64,000 nucleotides of DNA from Pseudo-nitzschia pungens. Its lineage: Eukaryota; Bacillariophyta; Bacillariophyceae; Bacillariales; Bacillariaceae. The translations under genes and the position numbers were made by a program. The notes below the pieces were generated by a model, which was not told the origin of the DNA, made no database searches, and saw only the letters and a program-made list of their open reading frames with translations. This document shows positions 11,831 to 23,800 of the stretch, one piece after another (position 1 is the stretch's first letter; each line of letters starts with the position of its first letter). The DNA lies in contig CM074764.1 of NCBI GenBank assembly GCA_037355855.1, positions 3,286,001 through 3,350,000 on the forward strand. The letters are read 5' to 3'.

Positions 11831-12616
11831 AAAAGAACGATTTGATTGGTTGAAAATTGATCGATAGACTTACTTAAAAAATTACGGTAACCTTAAAATA
11901 ACTGTATTTTTGACACAATTAACGTTAAACCACTTTTCCGATCCAGAAAGAACAAGGGATGGAAGAACCAGTGTTCAAGTGTTTTATATTGAAAAACTAT
12001 CATCAAAGTTAAAAGACCACATATTGCTCGTTAGACTTCCAAGAGCAAAGTTTACGTAAGGTTACCGTACGGTGATGGTTACGAACATAATAGGATCGCC
12101 TGATTTTTTCCTTCGTTCAATTAGTAGAGGTACCGGTATTCTCCACGAGCGGTGGATAAGTGGGTCAATGAGGCAGAACAACAAGATCCGATTGTTGCGA
12201 CATTCCTACCTTGAGCGGTGGATAAGTAAAATGATTTGGGGATGAAAATGAGACGTACACATCAGGATCCAGAAAAGGCTTGTCTATTGTACCGGTACTC
12301 AACTCTTTGAGAATGGATTTTCAAATGCGGTTCGCTTCGACTGCTGTCTTCTGTCACGAAAGATGATACTAAGGTTACCGTTAGTATTATTCTTCTCAAT
12401 GGAATTCATACGAGTAACCTTATTGCATTGTAATTACGCCATGGGTATTTTTGTTGGGACGATATGGGGGGGTCGCAAAAAACATTGAGGAAACCTTGAG
12501 AGAATAAAGCAGGTAAACGTTGCGCATTGCATACTTTAGGTATCATGTGTTTTTTTAAAAGAGCTTGAAATAGGTCCCGTTGGGTTGCGTGACAGACAGT
12601 TATCAGACGTAGCTTG
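11831..12616. other. Intergenic, no gene recognised
   Basis: AT-rich spacer with scattered GGTTACCGT motifs and no convincing ORF. Just before it, at about 11702-11724, a 7-bp perfect stem (CACGGTG / CACCGTG) surrounds a T-run; its function is unknown. Confidence 0.5.
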
Positions 12617-12848
12617 AATTATGAAGATATTTAAGATGATGCTACAGACTGTGGTGCTAGGGCTCCTGTGTAGAGGAGTGTACTGGGGCTACAGTGAGTA
12701 GTAGCACCTGGTAGCTCACCACTAGGAGCTGAGCTGAGTGCTAGGAGCTGTGTGCTAATTGGTAGCATACAGCCTTAGCATACAAGCTTAGCAACAGGCT
12801 TAGCAACAGGCTTAGCAACAGGCTTATCCTGTTTGGTATGGGTGCTAT
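12617..12848 (+). repeat. Repeat family C copy 1, left part
   Basis: Matches the reverse complement of about 38290-38550: a CTGTGTAG...GTGTACTGGGGCTACAGTGAG block, then repeated CTTAGCAACAGG units and TATCCTGTTTGGTATGGGTG. The match stops abruptly at 12848, where unrelated DNA begins. It resumes at about 14734, showing that a later insertion split this copy. Confidence 0.75.
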
Positions 12849-14733
12849 ATTAAATTGTAACCGTGACACGATCCACTCCATATGCGCACCATGCGCAAAA
12901 TAGTTTTCTACAGGGTTTCCAGTACTGCTTATAAACAAGAAGCAGCAAACACAACAAGACAGCAACATCGATTCCCCGACAAGATTGCTGTCATCACTTC
13001 TTTAGTTTAACTCTGATTTGAATACCTTGATACCTACATCCTGCTCACTGAGCAACTCCCTGTAGAACTACAGATCTAGGATCTAACTGACTGTGCCAAG
13101 TGGTAGTTAGAATAGATCCGGCCAACTGTCTTCCCCTTTGGTCGTAGTGGTGAATCCGAGACTATCGATAGAACAGACCGGCACCTCAACCGGTTTGCAT
13201 GCCTTTGCCATTACAACCAACAATATCTCCAAGCTTGCTCCTTATCCCCTGAGCTAAGCTCAGCTACATTTTAACAGAATAACAGTCGCAAAGCTTAATG
13301 TAAGCTTGCAAAGCTGGAGATCTACAAACGCCGCAGAACAACAAGAAACAACAACGATCGAAGAAGAACGAAAGGACGAAACGACGTTCTTGTTACAGGA
13401 ATAATTTTATACTGGATCCCCAAGCTCCCTGTTGCGAAGCCGTTCCACGTATTCTTATTCTCCTTGTTATTGCGGATATAACCATACAAACGGCATCTTC
13501 AAACTCCAAGAATTGACGGAGAAAGTTTTTTTTTTAAATTCTTACTTCTGCTGCTGCTACTCTCGACACAACGTGCCCCTGTTATTGCTGCTACGGCGCT
13601 CTGCTGCTACGGCGTTTTGCTGCTCCGGCGTTAACAACAACCACAAAACAACAAACACCACACCCACACGAACATTGTTTTCGAACGACAATAACGGTGT
13701 TTTTCGGACAACAACGGCGTTTTCGAACAACAACAACGGCGTTTTCGAACAACAACAACGTCTCCTCGAAACGCTCAGCAATACGCTCAGCAATATATAA
13801 CCTCCCTCTGATAGATCTGTATCCTCCGATACAGCTGTATCTTTCTTTGTATCCACCAGGAAAATATACCCCTGTTCCTTTGCGGATACACTCCTCTCCG
13901 ATTTTATCCACTCCACACGAACGGTGTTTTTCGAACGACAACGGCGCTTTCGAACAACAACGGTGCTTTCGAACGATAACAATCCAGCGATCAACAATAT
14001 ATAACCTCCACTGAACTTCTGAATACAGCTGTATCCAAGACTGTATTCCCCAGGCATATAAACTTCCTGTTCCTGGCATATAAACTCCCTGTTCCTGGAT
14101 CTTCTCCTTTCGAATTTCAGATACTTCCTTTATGCCTCGTCGACGCACCCGACAAAGCGCTCCCTTTCCCGCATCCTACCAAGATCAATACAGAGACCTC
14201 CGGTCTATTATCACTGCATCCCATTCTCTTTTTGATCGTCCACTGGCCTCTGACGACTCCGACAACATGTCCGCTGAGCCTCCCGCAGACACGGTAATCG
14301 CTGATGCCTCCACCAACAACACCCCAACTGAAACCACACCTGATGATACCGCCGCCAGCCCACTCCCAAGGGCTGCCAGCAACCTTACCACACACTTCGA
14401 TCATCATTGTGCTCGTGCCCTTGCCGCACTGTTTGACGTCAGTGATCCGCAATCCTTACTCTGTAATGCTCTCATTGCTTCTGGTATTACCACATGGCGA
14501 AAATTCATTCGATTGACTGCACCCATTGTCAACCAACTCCAGTACCGTGATACTCGCAACAACTACTTTGACCTTCCCCCTTTCACCTCTATCCAACTGC
14601 TTCAATTTGTCAAATTCCGTGACCACCTCAATGCCTCGAAACAACCTTATCGTGATGTCACTCTTTACACGGCTGACGCATTTGATGCTTTTGTTGACAA
14701 TCTCGACGATGATACTATCATGTGTCCTAAGAG
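12849..14733 (+). mobile_element. Copia-type family B fragment inserted in repeat C
   Basis: Relative to the uninterrupted family C copy at 37566-38560, this segment is extra. From about 13132 to 14131 it is homologous to the minus-strand region 58975-59748 (LTR-like/leader DNA). It then carries the start of a Gag-region ORF (14132 onward), truncated where family C resumes. The tandem block AATATATAACCTCC occurs twice (about 13792 and 13996), which suggests the core promoter. No right LTR, integrase or RT remains, so this is a 5' fragment. Exact LTR boundaries are not resolved. Confidence 0.65.
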
Positions 14734-14782
14734 GGTTGTTGCGTACGATGTGTACCAGTTGTCATATGTACCCCGGGTATAG
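14132..14782 (+). pseudogene. 5' fragment of a copia family B Gag-region ORF
   Basis: The 216-residue ORF begins with an Arg-rich segment containing TRQSAPFPAS and has a Ser/Thr/Ala-rich linker. Residues 85-192 form a compact domain with the landmarks SLLCNALI, TTWRKF, QLLQFVKFRDHLN and YTADAFDAF. It is closely similar to residues 98-290 of the ORF at 54321-55724, which continues well beyond this point. Here the similarity ends at about residue 199 (MCPK) and the last 17 residues come from repeat C. The fragment is therefore truncated by rearrangement. The same domain occurs in both LRR membrane proteins of this window. Confidence 0.8.
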
Positions 14783-15171
14783 CATCCGCACTAACAGTGT
14801 AGCTGAGTGCTACAAGGTTAGGGTTGCTAATGCTACGAGATACTGGAGATGCTAAACTACTATGATACCATGCTAAGATACTATGCTACCGCCAGGGTTG
14901 GGTCATTGGTGTACAATATGTACTATGACCGGATGCCTGACCCAGACAGTTCAAGTTAGCACACAAGCAAGCTAGCGCTAGCATACCACTGGATTTAATT
15001 AAGCGCTAACGCTACTCCATATGCTACGCTACCCTGTAGAATACAGTACTGGAGCTACGGAGTTAGCTCTGTTATTCTACGAGTTAGCGAAGGGCTGCCA
15101 CAATACAGGCGCTGAGCGCTTTGGCTCAGCTCCCTCCACTACTTTCACTCTTTCTTTTCCACTTTAAATTA
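14734..15171 (+). repeat. Repeat family C copy 1, middle part
   Basis: Reverse-complement match to about 37875-38305: the GTTGCGTACGATGTGTACC block, CCCCGGGTATAGCATCCGCA, a GCTAGC-rich part, TTAATTAAGCG, and TTGGCTCAGCTCCCTCCACT. The copy is interrupted again at 15171/15172. Confidence 0.75.
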
Positions 15172-16806
15172 GTGGAGTTGTAAGAAATAATCCTTAACTC
15201 TTGTAGGATTGACAACGGAGCTTTAACTTCCTTAAGAAGTGGAAGAGTGTGAGAAACGGGGTTTTGGTCAAAACAGGAAAAAGCTGTTTGTAATGCGTAG
15301 GTCTGGTTGGATTTCAACGCTTAAAAAGCACGTCATTCTTTGTTATGAAAATAGATATTTTTAATGTTTGTAAGAGGTAATAGCTTTATTAATTGATCCG
15401 TTTTCGAATCAGTTAGGCACAATATATTTTTGTCGCAGTTGTAGTATTACTTGTTTTTGTGACAAGTTGGCATAATCTATTTTCGTCGGAGTTGTGATGC
15501 TGGTTTTTAATGACAATTTTCTGATTTAGTACCTCTAGTGGTTTTGATACAGTACGTATGTGTGTGGTTGATATGTAGTACCGGTATGGTAGGACTATTA
15601 TATGGCATGAGTAACAACACGGTAATTGAGTTTTGGTACCGTACCGTACGTAATACGTACACTATGTATGAATCAGTCTGTAATTTTTACTACCATGTTC
15701 AAAATCGTACAATTTTTTAGTAGTGGATTACGAGGATTCGGTAAAATAAATCCCTAAAAACGAGGGAATAGTAAGTTACCGTAGTAGTAGTGACTGGTGG
15801 TTGAAGTAGTAGATCTATCCTCAGTTGATTCTACACTAGTCATCAGACAAATCAACTACTAATAGCACCCTCTACTATAAGTAGTAGTGACTGCCCTCTA
15901 CTAGTATTAGTAATAGTGACTGGTGGTTGTAGTAGTTGATCTATCCTCAGTTGTTCCATCTATATCTTAGCACCCTGTAGTATCTCTAATAATATAGGGG
16001 GGTGCTAAGACTTGGGGTACTATGTAAATCGAGTACTAGTCCTACAACCAGGGCTTAGCATCCTGTCTAGCATCCTGTTTAGTATCACCTTCTTGGTTCT
16101 ACAGTTCTGTTCTTATCTTAGAATCCTGTATATCTTCTAATATAGAGCTGCTAGGAGTTGGGGTATGTAAATCTCCTGGTACAAATCCTACTGCTGGAAG
16201 TGCCAAGCATCTTGTTCAGCATCCTGTTTAGTATCGCCTTCTTGGTTCTAGAGTTCTGTTCTTATCTTAGCATCCTGTATATCTTCTAATATAGAGCTGC
16301 TAGGAGTTGGGGTATGTAGATCTGGTACAAATCCTACTTGAGGGGCCTAGCATCCTGTCTTAGCAACAGGCTTAGCAACAGGCTTAGCAAAAACGCTATG
16401 GGGTTCTCAGATTTGCCAGCACTCTACGTGCCATTGTTGTTATTGCTATCCACTATTTCAGTACACGTAGGATTAATTCCTACGAATCAAAAGTGCCGAC
16501 GGGCAGGAATATCAACGCAAGACAGGATGCTGGGCCCTGATTTAGTACTAGTACTAGTACTACATGATACTACAGGTAGTACTAGTAGTACTACTGCTGC
16601 TATTGGTCACACCCCAATACGGTACTTCTTGTACTGTCGTAGTAAGGTACTTTTAGAATGTACTTGTACCAGTGCTCTACTAGGTAATCTTACTGCAAAG
16701 TTATTCAACAAAAAAAATATACGGAAAACCTTACCGGTATCCTTACTTGAAAAAAAAATAGAAGCCGTAATGGCGATATAAAACTCCACTACCCCCCCCG
16801 AGGTCC
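15172..16806 (+). mobile_element. 1.6-kb insertion in repeat C with a possible 5-bp target duplication
   Basis: In the uninterrupted family C copy the sequence reads directly from TTTAAATTA into AACAACCTA. Here 15172-16806 intervenes, flanked by AATTA at 15167-15171 and 16807-16811. The insert starts GTGGAGTTG and contains AACTCCAC near its right end (16783-16790), a short inverted terminal motif. No transposase or polymerase ORF is visible, so it looks non-autonomous. Inside lie a 149-bp tandem duplication and a partial family C fragment (about 16370-16530). Confidence 0.55.
16077..16350. repeat. 149-bp tandem duplication
   Basis: GTTTAGTATCACCTTCTTGG at 16077 and its near-identical copy at 16226 begin two direct copies. 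Each runs through TTCTAATATAGAGCTGCTAG and GGGGTATGTA. It lies inside the 15172-16806 insertion. Confidence 0.8.
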
Positions 16807-17010
16807 AATTAAACAACCTAGTATCATGCTCTCCCCTTTCAATCGATTCCGATGTACCTCTAGGGAAGTTCCTTGTAGTAACTAGTAAGTTTATGCAATA
16901 GAGCTTGAACAGTATCTTCTGTAGTCTCACTATTTGCCAGGACTCTACGTGCTATTATTGTTATTGCAATCCCCTTATTTTGCTGACGAGCAAATATCAA
17001 AGCAGAATGT
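16807..17010 (+). repeat. Repeat family C copy 1, right part
   Basis: Reverse-complement match to about 37680-37855: CTCTCCCCTTTC, GATTCCGATGTACCTCTAGG, CTTGTAGTAACTA, and CAGGACTCTACGTGCTATTA followed by the GCTGACGAGCAA block. It completes the copy begun at 12617. Confidence 0.7.
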
Positions 17011-17215
17011 AGGTGTTGCCATGCACAGAATGATACAAAAAAATATCATGTTGAAGTTGCATATGAATGAGGTCACAAAGGGGGGATGTGACAGGGTCAA
17101 GAAACATTTACTATCAGATGCAGCACGGCAGAGTCAGAATGGTCAACGTCCACCTACCACCCACTCACAGCACTTTGTACTAATGATAATTGCCCATTGG
17201 CAATAGGAGAGCATT

Positions 17216-17900
17216 AACAACAGGACAGCATCATGGAGTGCTGGAAAATAGTGAGGCTACAGAGGATACTGTTCAAACGCTGTTGCATACACTGACTTAC
17301 TACAAGATACTCTCTTAGAGGTACAAAGGGATCGTTGGAAGGGGAGGGGGGCATGATAGCTGTTTATTTTGAGGTGGAAGAAGAGTACATGTGGTGGAGG
17401 GAGCTCTCAGTTTGGTGGTGCGACAACTTTTGCTGTCTTGTATCATAGCACTGTACAGCACTGTACAGGAGTGTACAGCTCTGTAGGTTTGGTACTGTAC
17501 TAGTGTATGGAGTAACATCCGGAGTAGCTTGTGGCAATTAAGGCTTAAGGTTACTTTGTAAAATCTAGCAATTGTTCCAATCGTGTGCTATGCTAGCTTG
17601 CACTTGCTTGCTTGCTAGCACGCTTGCTAAGTTGCTTGCTTATTAACTGCAGGGGCCAGGTAACCTTTTCTGGTTATAGTACTTGTTATTGTTGTACGCA
17701 ATTACTACCATACCCTGACAGTAGCGTACAGTATCTAATATAGCTCCAGTAGCAACCTTATCCCTGCAGCACTATGATGCTACAGCGTGTAGCATACATC
17801 CTTAACCCTGTTGAGGCGAATACCTGTAGCCCAGCACAGTTCCCAACACAGAGTCTTCTTAGCACAGTCCATAGCATTATCTTGTTGCATATCTTTACAA
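17216..17900 (-). repeat. Repeat family C, second local copy, inverted
   Basis: Runs in the same orientation as 37700-38560 and opposite to the copy at 12617-17010. Landmarks include GAGGTACAAAGGGATCG, the GTACAG-rich segment, repeated GCTAGC/GCTTGCT motifs, CTTAGCACAGTCCATAGCAT and ATATCTTTACAA at the end. It is well diverged, with no long ORF. Confidence 0.6.
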
Positions 17901-18469
17901 GAACTTGACACGTTGAAATGAAACATTTTGTGATCTTACCGCAATGGACAGATGATGAATTTCTTGATTTTTGTTGAAACTAGATCTGATCAGAACTACA
18001 CCAGCGACTCTCAGAGTAAACCCACAGGCAGAACCAAATTCTACCGTACGAGCACGCACACAGACATTTTTACGGGGCACCTACTTGTACCACCACTATG
18101 TGCACTCCGTAACATGGCTCACACCACCACCACCACAGGTGACAACACTACAAAGGAACCCACACCCATACCTCCCGAAGTCCACAACATCTGTCGCTCA
18201 AGTTGCAATCTTGGTCCTCTGACTGACCTTCTCGAAAACGACTCCATTTGGAGGTTCCAAAATAGGTCAAATTCGAGTTTTGATTCTGTAAGTGAGGGGT
18301 GGTGTGAGGATGAATCCCAAATAGCTGATGAATCAATACCTCTCTCTTTCCTAAATACATGCGTTTCTATTGACAGTAGAGAGCATACGTACATTTGCTG
18401 TTCGTACATTAGTGCTTTTATTGTTGCAATAGTTAAAAACTGTTTTCGGTTTATCAGCAAGAACGCGCA
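17901..18469 (+). other. Spacer with a weak ORF (18114-18485)
   Basis: An ATG at 18114 opens about 123 codons (MAHTTTTTGDN...) with a Cys-containing middle and a hydrophobic stretch near the end. No domain is recognised and there is no second copy to support it. The frame could be chance. Codons before 18114 in the same frame look non-coding. Confidence 0.2.
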
Positions 18470-19430
18470 AATGGTTGATTGTTGACGTTCGATCGATCCC
18501 TGTTGTTGCTGCTGTTTCCGTGTCTGCCAGCGCGTTTGCTATTGCTCGCCTGCTAGCCCGAGCCATGTTTCCCCGACGTTGGGGTGTGTACAGCAGCAAT
18601 ACCAGTCACGTTGTGCAGCTCCGGCCCGGTCGATATATGGAGGCGCAGCGGCTCCATTCGGATCAAACGCGCTGCTTTCGGTTTCTCCATCCGATTGATT
18701 CGCGCCGTCTTTTGTTGCGAATCGTTTGCCCTTCCCAGAGATGATTGCTGTGTAGAGTATGGCGGGGGTGTCTGCATTCCGTACTCTTTCTTGTACTACA
18801 TACGGGCCGTATGGTCCTTGTCGTTCGTAGCAAAAGAGTCGGATCTGAGCTGTCATCAAACGATCGACCGCTCGATCTGTGCTGTCTTTTGTCTTCGCCG
18901 CTAAGTCTTTTGTCGACGCCGTTCTGAGTTGATTGCTGTTTAGTAGAGCATGATTAAGCAAGATGGAACCCAAGTTCTTCGTTTACTTGTCTTCTCGCGT
19001 GATTCCTCTCATTGCTGCCAAGACTGAGAAGGGCGGAAATGGAAGAAGGCCGCGGTCGGAAACAGGAAATTGTCGTCGGTCGCCTCCCTCGATCAAAATC
19101 TCTTTACGGTAGAGTAAGTTACCACGTCAACGTCCGGTTCCAGTAATCCTCCTACTGACCTAAGTACGTGGTCCCCGTCATTGCTCTGGAGGAAGGGAGA
19201 AGGTCAATCTGGATGAAAGAGGGAGATGCGAGTGAATGGTGGAGTGGACAAAGAGAGGTGCACATGAAATACCTGCAGGTTTTTTGAATGGTGAAGGTTG
19301 AGGAGGTGTTCAACGTGAAAAAACGCGCACAAAAAAATCGATTCAAAAATTACTGTACGGTAAGATCTTACCGTATTGGTGGGTGCTGAAAAAGAAACTG
19401 AAAAAAATCCTCTCAGTAAGGTTACCGTAC
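18470..19430. repeat. Dispersed repeat family D, copy 2
   Basis: Direct-orientation partner of 10855-11830 (landmarks given there). This copy contains more internal repetition of the GATTGCTGTGTAGAGTA-type block (about 18742 and 18933). No coding capacity is recognised. Confidence 0.65.
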
Positions 19431-19907
19431 CACCGATTTTAGCATACCGGTACCCGGTACGTTGGGTCCCCCGTCCGGTAAACCTAAACAATGCAAACAA
19501 TGGTAACCTTAACCCTACGCACTACCAGGTAAGGTTTTTAAGGTCTTACGTCTCTTTCGAACACAGATCAACAAACTAACCTTACCATACACATACAAGA
19601 AGAACACTCTGTTTCTAAAACATATCCTTCGGTAAACCTTATCTCAGCTTTCTAAAGAACCTTCCCGCAGGTTGAAATGCCAGGTGGAACCCTTTGAACC
19701 AATAAAATAAAGGGTCTATTTCAAGTCCTAATGAAATGTACACCACTACGGTACGGTAAATTACTGTAACAATAGCCTTAAAACAGTGTCTAAACCGGTG
19801 TATTGAGAGATGCTTTGTGAGCGTATTAATGTAAGTTACCCAAGAAGAACGACGGTTGGAAACCCGTCAAAATACGGAAGCGTTCATATGAGAAGCAAAC
19901 ATTCATA

Positions 19908-19998
19908 CTACGGAATTCCTATCAGCTGTCCCCCGGCTTCCGTAGAAATGAGTAGTTGGGGATGTAGAACTGGGGGACAGCGGATAGGAATTTTGTAG
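19908..19998. mobile_element. 91-bp MITE, deleted relative of the 53632-54136 element
   Basis: Terminal inverted repeats read CTACGGAATTCCTATCAGCT at the left and the near-perfect complement (ending GGATAGGAATTTTGTAG) at the right. Both ends are flanked by TA (19906-19907 and 19999-20000). The same terminus starts the larger element at 53632. TA duplication plus inverted termini fits a Tc1/mariner-type non-autonomous element; the class is inference. Confidence 0.75.
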
Positions 19999-20049
19999 TA
20001 ACAGAACGGATGAAGTATTATCTGTTTTTATTCAGAGCACTAAACCTTA

Positions 20050-20400
20050 TGTCGTATATCCCGAAACTACGACAACAAGAAACAATCTGTTTATGTATTA
20101 AGAAACAAACCCTGTTTCTATTCAAGTCCTATGACCAAATGACCTATGACCGTGACTCAGGTTCTTATGACCTTTTTATATATATGACCTTTTTATATAT
20201 ATGGCAATATATATATTGCAAAGCTTCTCTATGTCTGTTTGCTCTTTATCAAGATAAACAACACGACGTTGTACGAGAGAACATTCATTTTTATCTTAGT
20301 TTCCAAAATCATAACTCTTATCATAATTTTTTTATTTTACAAGATTATCAATCACTTTATTTTTATATTCGGTCGACCTCTGGTTTCCAGAGATATGACA
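20050..20400 (+). repeat. Left LTR of the gypsy element
   Basis: 351 bp, beginning TGTCGTATATCCCG and ending CCAGAGATATGACA, giving TGTC...GACA inverted ends. It contains a duplicated CTTTTTATATATATG block near 20171-20202 and a following TATATATATT tract that could supply the TATA element. The leader from 20401 to 20874 has no ORF of note. Confidence 0.95.
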
Positions 20401-20874
20401 TTGTAATTACAGTCGATTACACGACCACCATTGTCAATTCTTTGAATTGATTATATTCCTTAACCCATCTTTAATCCGGATACTTTTTCAGTGGTATCCT
20501 ACCATCATACCACTCAAAGCCTTTCATCAGTACGGCTACAGTACTTCACCACGTACCATACCCATACCTTCAACCGGCACGGTACTCAACACCTACCTAC
20601 ATACCTTCGGCCCTTCATACCTTCGGGCACTCATACCTTCGGACCTTCATACCTTTGGTCATACCTACCTACATACCTTCAACATTTATTTTTAAGTTTA
20701 TTTTTTTATACTTAAGCAAACAAGCTTAAGGTTCTCCGACAACACTCGACAACTACTTCCCTTAACTACAAGTTGTCTAAGGTATCCACCAATACCTTCT
20801 CACTTATATATATATACCAACACATATATACCTACACATACTTACTAAGTACCCAGCATTACCCAACAACAACC

Positions 20875-23800
20875 ATGTCTTCTGTTACACCTCTTCCATT
20901 TAAGTTCGACTTCGAACCAGAAGAACTTGAAAAGGCTGAGTACAAACGTGTTATAACCACTGAAACTGAGACTGAAACAACTAAGATAAAGGTATCCTTT
21001 ATCACTACAACGTCCACTCTCTTACAATTGCTTCATTCTATTTATGAATTTACTGAAGCGCGTCATGCCATGGGTTGGACAACAGGCCCAAAACTCTATG
21101 CCAAGTTCCCAGACATTCTACGAAACTATTCTGATAAGACTTGGTGGAGGACCAACATCATTGGACATACTGAAACGGTGCCTCATTTTGACGACGACGT
21201 TCGTGCCTTCATTCGGTTCAAGTTCTCTAACAACGACGACGTCTATCGAAACCACAAACGATTCCTTTCTCAGATCAAAAAGACTACTTCCATGACTGTT
21301 TCCAGCTTTGTTTCCTTGGTCACTTACCATAACAATGTGGTGCTTCCCTTGTTACCTGGTGCTCCAACCACTGCTGCAGATGCCATCATTCCTGAGGATG
21401 ATTTTAAAAGTCTCATCTATGATTCCATGCCTTCCGATTGGAAAGACACCTACGAAGATCATCATTCACCCTATGATGATACTCTTGCTGATATTATCAC
21501 AAGAATGGAACGTTATTGCACCAAGGCCAATCGTAGGAACAACAACAACATCAACAACACCAACAATTCCAACAAGTCCTCCAACAGACAAACTGGTAAA
21601 AATCGGAACAACAACAACCGTCGTTCTGGCAACAACAACGGTCGGCGTTCGAACAACAACAACAATTCCTCACAGAATTCTTCCGCCAGTTCCAACTCTA
21701 ATTCCAACAACAGAATCAAGGATACAGACCCATGTCCTATTCATCCTGGTAGCAACCATACTTGGGGTCAATGTTTCAAAAACATTGACAATCCTAATGG
21801 CAAGCGTCGTGGTCCTTCCAACAACAACAATCGGACTTCAGCTGATGCAAATGCAGCAACAAGCTCTGCAACCAGCTCCCGCACTTCTTCAGTGACAACT
21901 CCCAACAATCCACCTTCTTCCGGTGATGGTCATGTTTGCACCTTTATTTCTCCACCTGAAGATGTTTGGGTTGACCTCTTTCATGTCAACGCTGAAATTG
22001 ATGAAGCCTATTATCATCAGGACCTCCAACGCTTTCCAATTAAACCATCCACTGCTGATGATATACCTCTTGCTGAAGTGTTCACAGCCCCTGCTGCTCC
22101 ACATGATCCTTCCATTGTTTTATCTCCGGCTCCACCAAATCCAAATCCTGAACCATTTGAACCACTGATTTCCAAACCTTGCACTGATTTGGCTCCCACT
22201 ACATTGACTACATGCAAATCCATCAACGATATCTCCGGCAAATTTTATTTCAAGACCCTCTTTGATAGTGGCTCCACATTTGAATTAATCTCCAAAAAGC
22301 AGATCCCCTCAAACATTCCCATCCATGTTCTTGAATCTCCAATTGGATTGGATACTCCCAATGGCAAGTTCAAATGCGCTGAATATGTTTATCTTACAGA
22401 CATTATGTTTCCAGAACTCTCTTATTCCAGGCGTGTTAAGGACTTGACTTGTTTTGTGGTTGACAACATGTACTACGATTTGATCATCGGACGTGCCACT
22501 ATGAAGAAGCTTGCCATCAAAATGGATTTTGAAGCCTCCCTTGTTTCTTGGTTTGATAAGGATATGCCCTTCCACCCAAGATCCTACTTCACCAATCAAA
22601 CCTTGGTTCAGAAGATTATCAGCAATGAACCCTATTCCATTGCTGAAGCCTACATCGCGCAAACCTCTCAATCCTACGTTGATAGTGCAACCAAATATGA
22701 GAAAACTGATTTGCAAGAACTGGTTTCCAACCAAACCCATCTTTCCACTGACCAACAATCCCAGTTGCTTCAGATTCTCTCCAAACACCATCCTCTGTTT
22801 GAAGGTCTCTCTCATAGAGAACTTGGAATTTTCCCCCACAAGGAATTCCACATTGAACTCCAACCGGGTGCAAAACCATATCATATCAAGCAGCCCTACA
22901 GTATCCCTATCCATCAACAAGACGCTGTTAAAACTGAACTCCTTCGCCAAGTGAAACTTGGAATTCTTGAAAGATGTTATGCAACTGAATGGGGTATGCC
23001 AACTTTTGTTGTCCCCAAGCCGGATGGCTCCTGCAGAATCATTTCTGATTTTCGTGAACTTAACAAAGTCACCAAGAAACTCCACTATCCTTTGCCCAAG
23101 ATCCAAGATATCTTCCATCGCCGCCGTGGGTTCAAATATGTGACCCTTATTGATGTCAGCATGCAATTCCACACCTTCAAATTGGATGAGCCCTCTACTT
23201 GGCTCTGTGTGCTTGTTACTCCCTTTGGTAAATTCAGATTGCTCAGACTTCCAATGGGGTTCCTCAACTCTCCAAGTTGGGCACAAGGCTGTATGGAATC
23301 CCTATTTGTCAATCTCAATGATGTTGAAGTTTATATTGATGACATTGGAATTTTCTCACCTGACTTCAACTCTCATTGCAAAACTGTCTCCACTGTTTTG
23401 TCCATCCTACAAGCCAACAACTTTTCTGTTAAACCTGCCAAATGCCATTGGTTCCAACAACGAGCACCATGGCTTGGTCACATCATCACCACCACTGGTA
23501 TCCTTCCAAACCCTAAGAAGATTGAACCAATCCTGAAGCTTGCTTTCCCTGCAACTATCACTGACCTTCGATCCTTTATTGGCATGATCAACTTCTATCG
23601 TGGCCATTGGCGCAAGCGTGCTGAAATTCTGGCTCCTCTCACTGCCTTATCTGGCAAGGCTCGTGGTAAACTTCAACAAACTCCAGAACTCCTCGCTGCC
23701 TTCAAAGCTGCCAAAACCATGATTGCTGAGGAAATTCTCCTCACATATCCTGATCCTAATCTCCCTTATCATGTCTACACTGATGCCTCCGATTATCAAC

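Noticed and set aside
20773..20874. Gypsy polyprotein starting at 20773
   Set aside because: That position is a TTG codon. The first ATG in frame is 20875, in a good context.
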